Assembly: GCA_003973505.1 (NCBI GenBank)
Contig: QNXT01000288.1
Location: 1-15,177, forward strand
Length of the DNA: 15,177 bases
Source of the DNA: Bacteroidota bacterium
GTDB lineage: Bacteria; Bacteroidota; Bacteroidia; Bacteroidales; UBA1556
Direction of reading: 5' to 3'
This document shows positions 1 through 5,682 of this stretch, in pieces. Both the position numbers and the translations under genes were made by a program. A model generated the notes under the pieces. That model did not search any database. It saw only the letters and a program-made list of their open reading frames with translations, and had not been told where the DNA came from. How positions within the stretch are numbered: position 1 is the first letter of the stretch; the number at the start of each line of letters is the position of its first letter.

Positions 1-408
1 TGTATTTACCAAATCCTCCTCTGACGAATAATGAGGATTATCCTCCACTACTCGATTAGTCATAATAGCCTTATTCTTTACTTTCACAACATTTCCACCA
101 TCAGCTATAATATCCGTTGTCCTTATATTTAATCCCAATTGCTTACAAATTTGAGAGGGATTACTAATATAATTCCTGTAACTCTTGTGTTTCAAATAAG
201 CTGGATTGAATACAAACTGCACAAACCGATCTTTTTCAATTTGTATTGGCATAAAGTCAACACTCCAAACATCTTTTGTATCTTGAAGAAAATCAATTAC
301 AATACCATATCGGTCTAGTTCCTTCTTAAAACTTTTATAAAAACTCGGATAATACAATTCGAGCAATGCTGATAAATAGAGATGATTTGTTTCCTTATCA
401 ACTATCAT
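1..408 (-). CDS. Agmatine/peptidyl-arginine deiminase-like protein, N-terminal part (runs off the left edge)
   Basis: The reverse strand is open from an ATG at 408 to the window edge, giving 136 residues without a stop. The start overlaps the stop of the preceding gene as ATGA, which implies translational coupling. Three motifs recall the agmatine deiminase / Porphyromonas-type peptidyl-arginine deiminase family: DVWSVDFMPIQ (residues 46-56, family pattern roughly D.WxRDxxP), DGGNVV (103-108) and MTNRVVEDN (116-124). Members hydrolyse a guanidino group, releasing ammonia, with an Asp/Glu/His/Cys set. The catalytic His and the C-terminal Cys would lie outside the window, so activity cannot be judged. 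The usual Arg of the W-x-R-D motif is Val50 here, although Asp51 is kept, so substrate or chemistry may differ from agmatine deiminase. No signal peptide is visible, which argues against a secreted peptidyl-arginine deiminase. Family assignment is fairly secure; the substrate is unknown. Confidence 0.72.
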   Translation of the reverse strand, partial: MIVDKETNHLYLSALLELYYPSFYKSFKKELDRYGIVIDFLQDTKDVWSVDFMPIQIEKDRFVQFVFNPAYLKHKSYRNYISNPSQICKQLGLNIRTTDIIADGGNVVKVKNKAIMTNRVVEDNPHYSSEEDLVNT

Positions 409-1064
409 TTATTAACGCTTTTGCGATTAAATATCTTCTTTATTTCATTATGTGAGAAGTCATTCCTGTCTTGTAGTTTTTTAGCAACAATTGTTTTCTC
501 CTTAAACTTATGATTAGTATTAATTTCAACCAAATAGCGATATAGTTTTTTTATGTAATCCCCCTCATTATCCTTATCCTTATTTAATCCTATGCGAGTT
601 GACTTTACTGGCTCCCATTCCTCTTTTTCAAAACTATATGGTGATAAAATAAAGGTACTTTGTTCATATACACTTTTCATACTTTTAAACAATTCAGTAA
701 CTACATTCAATGGTCCATCAGTATAAATGTTACTTTTAATATTTTTAACACCTCGAATTAAAGCACTTGCATATATCTTTTCCTTACCAAATGTAATATC
801 AAGCCCTGAACCATGAAAGTACCATTTTGCATTTTCTAATTGCAAACTGTTTTTATGAACAAAAGGATCATCATGATTCTCAGAGTCATTGTAGTAAATC
901 TCCAATTCAGTAATTCGAAAACGGTTTTCATTAACCTTAATGACTACATTATTCAAAAGATAATCAGCTATTTTATAAAATTCGCTTTTTAAATCTTTGG
1001 CAATGTAATCAAAATCTAATTTCACCTTATTACTATTCCCTTTAATATTTTGTGAATTTTCCAT
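405..1064 (-). CDS. Conserved hypothetical protein, possible AAG/MPG-type DNA glycosylase fold
   Basis: A 219-residue soluble protein without a signal peptide or membrane segment. I do not recognise it with certainty. The central region reads ITELEIYY (51-58), a His-rich stretch with His64 and His70, WYFHGSGLDITFG (81-93) and SALIRGV (100-106). The order and character of these motifs resemble the alkyladenine DNA glycosylase family (ETEAY with the catalytic Glu, a following His, then a YxxYG-like strand and a V-LIRA strand). If so, Glu55, Tyr57 and His64 or His70 would be the counterparts of the catalytic Glu, base-stacking Tyr and His. This is an inference from motif order, not an alignment. 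The C-terminal 60 residues are Lys-rich (pattern KKLYRYLVEIN...KKLQDRNDFSHNEIKKIF), suitable for nucleic-acid contact. It is the first gene of a two-gene unit with the deiminase-like gene, and has its own promoter about 45 bases upstream. Confidence 0.6.
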   Translation of the reverse strand: MENSQNIKGNSNKVKLDFDYIAKDLKSEFYKIADYLLNNVVIKVNENRFRITELEIYYNDSENHDDPFVHKNSLQLENAKWYFHGSGLDITFGKEKIYASALIRGVKNIKSNIYTDGPLNVVTELFKSMKSVYEQSTFILSPYSFEKEEWEPVKSTRIGLNKDKDNEGDYIKKLYRYLVEINTNHKFKEKTIVAKKLQDRNDFSHNEIKKIFNRKSVNK

Positions 1065-1108
1065 GACCTAAATTTTTCATTGTTTTTTATGGGATGATTT
1101 CTTGCGCA

Positions 1109-1140
1109 TAAAGGTACACTATCTAATTTAAAATACAAAA
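1109..1140 (-). promoter_or_regulatory. Bacteroidota-type promoter for the 219-residue gene and deiminase-like gene
   Basis: Read on the minus strand, TTTTG (1140-1136) is followed by exactly 19 bases and then TACCTTTA (1116-1109). This matches the Bacteroidota -33 (TTTG) and -7 (TAnnTTTG) elements with a single mismatch and the preferred spacing. The -7 element lies about 45 bases before the ATG at 1064, a sensible leader length. It is a consensus match only. Confidence 0.5.
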
Positions 1141-1227
1141 TATTAAGCTAACTGTAGCAAGCGATATCTATTACCTAAGCAGATAACAAAAACAATAGAA
1201 ATATAATCAGTATTTTATACTTTTATG

Positions 1228-1318
1228 TTTGGGCTAAAGCCCGAATGGAGCGATATCATTAGGCAGGGCATTAATGCCCTGCCTAATAAGTGAATCTATC
1301 AATGGGCTTTAGCCCAAA
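1228..1318. repeat. Nested palindromic repeat element (REP/BIME-like)
   Basis: The outer arms are an exact 15-base inverted pair: TTTGGGCTAAAGCCC at 1228-1242 and its reverse complement at 1304-1318. Each arm is itself nearly palindromic around GGGCT/AGCCC. Between them lies an exact 30-base palindrome at 1258-1287 (ATTAGGCAGGGCATT and its mirror) with no loop spacer. The GGGCTAAAGCCC core resembles dispersed intergenic elements common in Bacteroidota genomes, some of which are linked to REP-associated tyrosine transposases. No transposase is visible here. It could also act as a bidirectional terminator or mRNA-end stabiliser for the minus-strand NlpC/P60 transcript that would run through it. 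Confidence 0.75.
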
Positions 1319-1533
1319 TTTATAGTACAAATACCAAGAATTCAATAAAACATTTGTTTATAAAAAATCCTTTCAAGAAAAACACCCCTATTCTCCCCTA
1401 AACATCTCTTTCTAATTTCTTTAAGCTCACACAGTAAATCCTTCTAGCTCAAAACAGCAAATTAATGAGCCAGAAATTACATTTGAGTGAGCTTAAAAAT
1501 CTTGAAAGCCTAAGAAAATTGCGTTGGATAATG

Positions 1534-2313
1534 TTAAATGTACGACTTAATAATCCGAAGTTTATGGCTATACTTTCGGGTATCCACATTAAAAATACCT
1601 TGATGATCGATGGCATCGATGCGCACTTTACCTGAGGCATGAATTATTTTATTATCGCCCAATAGTATTCCCACATGGATAATATTGCCATCCTCATTAT
1701 CGAAAAAGGCCAAATCACCAGCTAAAGCGTCGGTAATAAAATTCACCGTTTCCCCCTGCAAGGCTTGCTGCGATGCATCGCGATTAAGCATAATTCCACT
1801 TACCTTATAAACCGTTTGCGAAAAGCCCGAACAATCGATTCCAAAAGGAGATTTTCCTCCCCAAAGATAAGGAGCATTGATATACATCATGGCATTTTCG
1901 AGTATGCGCTTGCGAGTGGGTTTTATTATCGACGGAATTGAGGAGCCATCAAAAATATATTGCTCTCCGCCCAATTCTAATTTTCGAGCATAAAGACCTG
2001 GCAAATGACTACCCATAACCAAAGGAATCATCTGTTTGCTTTTTACATGGGTTAAAATCTGCACCAAATCTGTGGTATAATAAAGCTTAGCCGTACTCAC
2101 TTTATTCAGTTCGGCATCATCAATTATCACAAATTGCTTGGGATCAACCCAACCCTCATAGCGATCTGTCAATACACGCACAAAAGCCCAATTGGAACGC
2201 ATTTCCAACACATCCAATGTTTCCCCAAATAGCACCTGCGACACCATCTCCGAACGGTCGTCGGCATCAGCTCGCAAAGGCATTATACTTACATTACAAA
2301 TTCCAAAAGCCAT
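1534..2313 (-). CDS. SH3-domain NlpC/P60 (C40) peptidoglycan peptidase
   Basis: A 259-residue protein. Residues about 5-65 form a bacterial SH3-like domain (VSIMPLRADADDRSEMVSQV, then NWAFVRVLTDRYEGWV), a second SH3-like segment is likely around 70-130, and an NlpC/P60 catalytic domain spans about 135-245. The catalytic Cys161 lies in GIDCSGF after PYLWGGKSPFG. His213 (IIHVGI) is the expected catalytic His and His225 (IHASG) the third polar residue. Family members cut gamma-D-glutamyl-diamino acid bonds in cell-wall stem peptides, in recycling or remodelling. The N-terminus starts directly with SH3 sequence and shows no signal peptide or lipobox, suggesting a cytoplasmic recycling role, as for YkfC-type enzymes that share this SH3-NlpC/P60 layout. 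The gene stands alone between two non-coding blocks. All catalytic residues are intact. Confidence 0.9.
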   Translation of the reverse strand: MAFGICNVSIMPLRADADDRSEMVSQVLFGETLDVLEMRSNWAFVRVLTDRYEGWVDPKQFVIIDDAELNKVSTAKLYYTTDLVQILTHVKSKQMIPLVMGSHLPGLYARKLELGGEQYIFDGSSIPSIIKPTRKRILENAMMYINAPYLWGGKSPFGIDCSGFSQTVYKVSGIMLNRDASQQALQGETVNFITDALAGDLAFFDNEDGNIIHVGILLGDNKIIHASGKVRIDAIDHQGIFNVDTRKYSHKLRIIKSYI

Positions 2314-2470
2314 AATTCAAATATTGAGGCGTAAAAATACTAAATGATTTTGGATAATGGAGAAATGTTTTTTTTGGAAGAGGGAAGTTGGGAGTCGGAA
2401 GTGGGAAGGACGAAGATGAAGGTAGTTTATGACCACTACAAATCAAGTAGATAGATGTGTTTTACGAAAT

Positions 2471-2751
2471 TCCCCCTTGGCGAAGGGGGACGGGCAGATT
2501 TGTGCGTTGGCAGGGGGATTGATAAAAAAACAAGTGTGCAAACTCATGCCTTAGCAGCAGGAATAAATTAGAAATTTAAGAGCTTTCTCCAAAAGAAATC
2601 CCCCTACAGCCCGCTGCCCTACGCACTCCCCCTTTGACCAAAGGGGGAATTAGACTACTCTAATTTCCAAGTGAATACATGTGATTCCTAGCACTCCCTC
2701 CGCCAGCTCATGGAGGGAGTGCGTAAGCTCATGCGATGGCAGGGGGATTGA
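2471..2751. repeat. Mosaic of intergenic hairpin repeats with G/C runs
   Basis: Three hairpins are visible. TCCCCCTT / AAGGGGGA lies at 2471-2490 (8-bp stem, 4-base loop). TCCCCCTTTG / CAAAGGGGGA lies at 2627-2648 (10-bp stem, 2-base loop). GCACTCCCTCC / GGAGGGAGTGC lies at 2691-2722 (11-bp stem, 10-base loop). The segment TGGCAGGGGGATTGA occurs as a direct repeat at 2508-2522 and 2737-2751, and its AATCCCCCT complement is at 2598-2606. The words recombine in both orientations, as expected of a dispersed repeat family that has inserted into itself. No transposase gene is present. Similar G-run repeats are common between genes in environmental Bacteroidota. Confidence 0.7.
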
Positions 2752-2780
2752 ATTAAATAACACCTCACAATATGTTTACT

Positions 2781-2828
2781 TTTTAATCATTATTTAGCTC
2801 ATATTTTAATCATTTATTATTATCTTTG
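2781..2828 (+). promoter_or_regulatory. Candidate promoter and operator repeats of the XRE-S24 regulator
   Basis: TATCTTTG at 2821-2828 fits the Bacteroidota -7 consensus TAnnTTTG exactly and lies 30 bases before the ATG at 2859. No clear TTTG is seen 19 bases upstream. Two direct copies of TTTTAATCATT start at 2781 and 2804, 23 bases apart; the second falls inside the -33/-7 spacer. A regulator of this class often represses itself, so the repeats are a plausible operator, but the pairing is inference. Confidence 0.45.
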
Positions 2829-2858
2829 TTGTCCGGAAATTAATAAAAACACAGCAAT

Positions 2859-3665
2859 ATGACCTATTTCAGCAGCAATATCAAGCATTTACGCAAACGT
2901 AAAGGGCGTACTCAAGACGATGTAGCTTTCGCCTTAAATATGAAACGTTCCACCTTAAGCGGTTACGAAAATGAAGTAGCCAAGCCCAGCGTAGAAGTTC
3001 TTACCGCCTTTTCCGACTATTTTGGGGTAGCTATCGACACACTTATAAAAGTCGATTTGCGCAGCTTACCCGAGAGCCAGATTTCTCAATTGGAACGAGG
3101 CTATGATGTATTTATAAAAGGCAGCAAACTCAGGGTGCTAACCACAACCGTTGGGGAGGATAATGAAGAAAATATCGAATTGGTTCCCGAGAAAGCCAAA
3201 GCGGGTTATACCGGAGGTTTTGCCGACCCCGATTTTATCAAAGTGCTTCCCACTTTCCGCCTTCCTTTTCTTTCAAAAGAAAAAAAATACCGTACTTTTC
3301 AAATTAGTGGCGATTCCATGTTGCCCATTCCCGATGGTTCGTATGTAACCGGAGAATATGTGCAAAATTGGCGGCATATTAAAAACGGACAACCCTATAT
3401 TATTCTTACGGTGGACGATGGAATTGTTTTTAAGATGGTGGAAAATAATATTGAGAGCAATGGAAAACTCAAACTACACTCGCTCAACGAACTTTATGAA
3501 CCCTACGAAATTGACATCAATGAGGTACGCGAGATTTGGAAGTTTGTAAACTATATTAGCTCCGAAATGCCCACAGCAAACCAACCTAAAGACGAATTGC
3601 TTAAAACCGTGAAAGAGTTAAGAAAAGAAGTACGTGCAATACAAACTAAATTGGATTTGAACTAG
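2859..3665 (+). CDS. XRE helix-turn-helix, S24 (LexA/CI-like) self-cleaving repressor
   Basis: A 268-residue transcriptional regulator. Residues 5-65 form a Cro/CI-type helix-turn-helix (NIKHLRKRKGRTQDDVAFALNMKRSTLSGYE). Residues about 105-235 form an S24 peptidase-like domain. Ser153 in ISGDSM and Lys192 in VFKMV are the expected Ser-Lys dyad. Ala115-Gly116 in AKAGY is a typical LexA/CI/UmuD autocleavage bond located just before the catalytic fold. A C-terminal Lys/Glu-rich tail (244-268, DELLKTVKELRKEVRAIQTKL) looks like a short coiled coil. Family logic predicts a DNA-bound dimer that is inactivated by RecA-stimulated self-cleavage; stress input other than DNA damage is possible. No phage genes surround it, so it appears to be a chromosomal regulator. 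The likely targets are its own promoter and perhaps the downstream nuclease gene. Confidence 0.88.
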   Translation: MTYFSSNIKHLRKRKGRTQDDVAFALNMKRSTLSGYENEVAKPSVEVLTAFSDYFGVAIDTLIKVDLRSLPESQISQLERGYDVFIKGSKLRVLTTTVGEDNEENIELVPEKAKAGYTGGFADPDFIKVLPTFRLPFLSKEKKYRTFQISGDSMLPIPDGSYVTGEYVQNWRHIKNGQPYIILTVDDGIVFKMVENNIESNGKLKLHSLNELYEPYEIDINEVREIWKFVNYISSEMPTANQPKDELLKTVKELRKEVRAIQTKLDLN

Positions 3666-3867
3666 CTTCGACAGGCTCAGCTACCGAACTTGCTTCCTGA
3701 ACTTGTAGAAGAAACTCTACTTCAATACTTATATAACAAACCCTTATATCCACACACTTCGACAGGCTCAGTGTCCATTTATCATAATCTTAAATTAACA
3801 GATGAATCTGTATCGGTAAAAGGAAAATCAAAAATCGCTAATCGTAAATCGAAAATCATAAATCCAA
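3666..3867. repeat. Dispersed CTTCGACAGGCTCAG repeats between regulator and nuclease genes
   Basis: CTTCGACAGGCTCAG occurs at 3666-3680, directly after the regulator's stop codon, and again at 3757-3771. The first copy is followed by CCTGAACTTGTAGAAG, an imperfect reverse complement, so it can fold into a hairpin that may act as a terminator or mRNA-end structure. Positions about 3825-3867 carry a degenerate run of AATCG/AAATC words leading up to the nuclease ATG. A reading frame across this stretch starting near 3690 shows repeat-derived sequence and is not credible as a gene. Confidence 0.65.
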
Positions 3868-5208
3868 ATGTTCGCCATAATAGACGTAGAAACCACCGGC
3901 CTTAGTGCCAAAAACGAGAAAATAACGGAAATTGCTATTCTATTGCATGATGGCAAAAAAGTAACCGAAGAGTTTCATAGTCTTATAAATCCTGAGAAAA
4001 AGATTCCCTACCGCATTACACAAATTACGGGAATTAATGATCGAATGGTGGCCAATGCCCCAAAGTTTTTCGAGCTGGCTAAGAAGATTATAGAAATGAC
4101 GGAAGACCGAATTATTGTTGGGCATAATGTAACTTTCGATTATAACTTTTTGCGTAGCGAATTCCGGGAGTTTGATTATAATTTCGAACGCAAAACGCTT
4201 TGCACGGTACGCAACTCCAGAAAATATATCAAAGGACAAGCTTCCTATAGTTTGGGTAAGCTAACGAAATCATTGGGCATTCCACATACCGATAAACACC
4301 GTGCTTTAGGCGATGCAAAAGCTACCGCACATTTACTGGATATTTTGCTTGACATCGAGCCCGAATTGGCCGGAGGAAATCGATTCTACCTCCCTCCTGC
4401 CCTCAACAAAGAAATCATAGATAAACTCCCCCATAAAACGGGCGTCTATTATTTCCTGAATGCCAATAAAGAAATTATTTATGTGGGAAAGAGCATAAAT
4501 ATTCATAAACGAATTCTACAACATCTGAATAATCACAGCACCCGAAAATCTGTAGAAATGATTAATCATATTGCCGATGTAAAATATGAAATTACAGGTA
4601 GTGAGTTGGTGGCATTGCTACTGGAATCGGATGAAATAAAAAGATTGAAGCCCATCTATAACCGAGCCCAAAGGCGCAGCATTTTTACCCATGGACTTTT
4701 CTCAAGAATCAATGCAGAGGGTTATTTTGAACTTTATACCGATAAAATTGAGGAGCTCAGCAAGCCCTACACCAGTTTCCAATCGCGCGATGCAGCCAAA
4801 GAGTTTATGTTTCAGCTTACCGAAGAATACGAACTCTGTCAGAAATACACCCACCTTTTCAAAACCGATGGCGCTTGTTTCGATTATCAGATTCATAAAT
4901 GCAAAGGAGCCTGCATCGGCAAAGAAAGTTCTGAAGATTATAATAAGCGCGTGATGATGGCTTTAGACAGACTGCAATTTCAGCATCAAAATTTCTATAT
5001 TCTTGAAAAAGGTCGTCAGCCCGGAGAACGTGCAGTTGTTCAGATTAAAAACGGAATTTATCAGGGATTTTCATTTGTTAAAGACTACGAAATTGGTGAT
5101 AAAGCCCTACTTTCAAAGAGTATTCGAAAAATGAAAAACAATAAAGACACGCAAAGTATTATTCGCTCTTATCTCAACAATCATTCTGTGGATCTTATTA
5201 TTTTTTAA
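3868..5208 (+). CDS. DnaQ-like 3'-5' exonuclease fused to a UvrC/Cho-like GIY-YIG endonuclease
   Basis: A 446-residue two-domain nuclease. Residues 1-165 are a DEDDh exonuclease with all acidic ligands: Asp6 and Glu8 (FAIIDVETTG), Asp91 (HNVTFDYNF), His144 and Asp149 (HRALGDAKAT). Residues 185-270 are a GIY-YIG domain (GVYYFLNANKEIIYVGKS), with Arg215 and Glu253 (ALLLESDEIKRLKPIYN) in catalytic positions. Cysteines 324, 337, 345 and 349 have spacings of 13, 8 and 4, almost the 12, 8, 4 spacing of the [4Fe-4S] ligands of E. coli UvrC (C154, C166, C174, C178), so a cluster is likely. The helix-hairpin-helix tail and UvrB-binding domain of full UvrC are absent, so this is Cho-like rather than UvrC itself. 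It probably incises damaged DNA and trims the product. The ATG at 3868 opens straight into the exonuclease core. It follows the S24 regulator on the same strand. Confidence 0.9.
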   Translation: MFAIIDVETTGLSAKNEKITEIAILLHDGKKVTEEFHSLINPEKKIPYRITQITGINDRMVANAPKFFELAKKIIEMTEDRIIVGHNVTFDYNFLRSEFREFDYNFERKTLCTVRNSRKYIKGQASYSLGKLTKSLGIPHTDKHRALGDAKATAHLLDILLDIEPELAGGNRFYLPPALNKEIIDKLPHKTGVYYFLNANKEIIYVGKSINIHKRILQHLNNHSTRKSVEMINHIADVKYEITGSELVALLLESDEIKRLKPIYNRAQRRSIFTHGLFSRINAEGYFELYTDKIEELSKPYTSFQSRDAAKEFMFQLTEEYELCQKYTHLFKTDGACFDYQIHKCKGACIGKESSEDYNKRVMMALDRLQFQHQNFYILEKGRQPGERAVVQIKNGIYQGFSFVKDYEIGDKALLSKSIRKMKNNKDTQSIIRSYLNNHSVDLIIF

Positions 5209-5287
5209 ACGTCTGAATTTTAAAGTTGTTATTTTCCAAAAGTCATAATTTTAATCATCGTTAAACCCTTGAGTATCTATATTTTTT

Positions 5288-5389
5288 CTTTGTGAACCTC
5301 TGCGCCTTCTTTGTGAATCTTTGTGGTATAGCCTAGGTAAATTATTATTACACAGAGTTACACGGAGTATCACAAAGTTACACAAAGAC
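5288..5389. repeat. TTTGTG/CACAAA dispersed inverted repeat, copy 1
   Basis: The left arm (about 5288-5332) contains CTTTGTGAACCTCTGCG and CTTTGTGAATCTTTGTGG. The right arm (about 5349-5389) contains CACAGAGTTACACGGAG and CACAAAGTTACACAAAG, an imperfect reverse complement with a 16-base AT-rich spacer containing ATTATTATTA. The same architecture, including the ATTATTA-rich loop, recurs at 11602-11732. Confidence 0.7.
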
Positions 5390-5478
5390 CCAAAAAAAAC
5401 AGGTATTACAAACCTGTATTATTACTATGTTTCAACATACTGTTTAGTAACAACAATTCCAAAAGAAGTTCTTTTTAG

Positions 5479-5557
5479 CCTTAGTGTTTCTTAGAGCCTT
5501 AGAGTCTTTGTGGCTATTACTCATTATCTTGCCACTAAGACACAAAGACTCACAATG
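5479..5557. repeat. TTTGTG/CACAAA dispersed inverted repeat, diverged second unit
   Basis: The left arm CTTAGTGTTTCTTAGAGCC and AGTCTTTGTGGC (5479-5514) faces GCCACTAAGACACAAAGACT (5531-5550). AGTCTTTGTG and CACAAAGACT are exact complements, and TGGC pairs with GCCA. It is a different sequence family from copy 1 but the same kind of element. The loop is about 16 bases. Confidence 0.6.
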
Positions 5558-5626
5558 TTTTTCCATAAAACATATTAGCCTGACAAACTAGATTAAATAA
5601 CAAGAAGTAAGAATATGAAAATTTAG

Positions 5627-5651
5627 TGAAATAATTATTTCATTACTTTCG
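5627..5651 (+). promoter_or_regulatory. darA promoter with an exact 16-base palindromic operator candidate
   Basis: TACTTTCG at 5644-5651 differs from the Bacteroidota -7 element TAnnTTTG by one base and lies 31 bases before the darA ATG. Immediately upstream, TGAAATAATTATTTCA at 5627-5642 is an exact palindrome occupying the -33 to -7 spacer. A dimeric regulator bound there would block RNA polymerase, so a repressor-type operator is plausible. The palindrome is seen directly; its function is inferred. Confidence 0.45.
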
Positions 5652-5682
5652 CAGGGCACAATTCTAAATAGCAAAGTCGATA

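Larger units (their letters stand above)
1065..1533. other. Non-coding stretch between the 219-residue gene and the NlpC/P60 gene
   Basis: This AT-rich stretch holds the promoter at 1109-1140 and the nested palindromic element at 1228-1318. I see no convincing gene in 1319-1533. Because the NlpC/P60 gene ends at 1534 on the minus strand, 1319-1533 is its downstream flank; no strong hairpin plus T-run terminator is evident. Confidence 0.6.
2314..2858. other. Non-coding block: G/C-run hairpin mosaic and regulatory region
   Basis: This 545-base stretch separates two divergently transcribed genes. I find no coding sequence. From 2471 to 2751 it is built of hairpins and repeated segments, listed separately. 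From about 2770 to 2858 it turns strongly AT-rich and carries the probable promoter of the XRE-S24 regulator. The first 30 bases next to 2313 should hold the promoter of the minus-strand peptidase; TATTTTTA at 2339-2332 (minus strand) is a weak -7 candidate. Confidence 0.6.
5209..5682. other. Non-coding stretch before darA, mostly dispersed inverted repeats
   Basis: This 474-base stretch has no credible gene. It contains two TTTGTG/CACAAA inverted repeat units (5288-5389 and 5479-5557), a small ACAGGT/ACCTGT hairpin at 5399-5417, and the darA promoter region near its end. No classical terminator with a GC stem and T run follows the nuclease gene. Confidence 0.6.

Noticed and set aside
1449..1640. 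A 63-codon minus-strand frame near the end of the peptidase gene
   Set aside because: It overlaps the real peptidase gene on the same strand in another frame and has no family features.
1228..2751. CRISPR array or insertion sequence in the repeat-rich gaps
   Set aside because: The repeats are not regularly spaced with unique spacers, and no cas or transposase gene is visible.
2859..3665. Prophage origin of the CI-like regulator
   Set aside because: No integrase, Cro, structural or lysis genes are nearby; the neighbours are chromosomal housekeeping or repair genes.
3690..3905. A 71-codon open frame on the plus strand between regulator and nuclease genes
   Set aside because: It is made of the dispersed CTTCGACAGGCTCAG repeat and AATCG words and overlaps the start of the nuclease gene in another frame.
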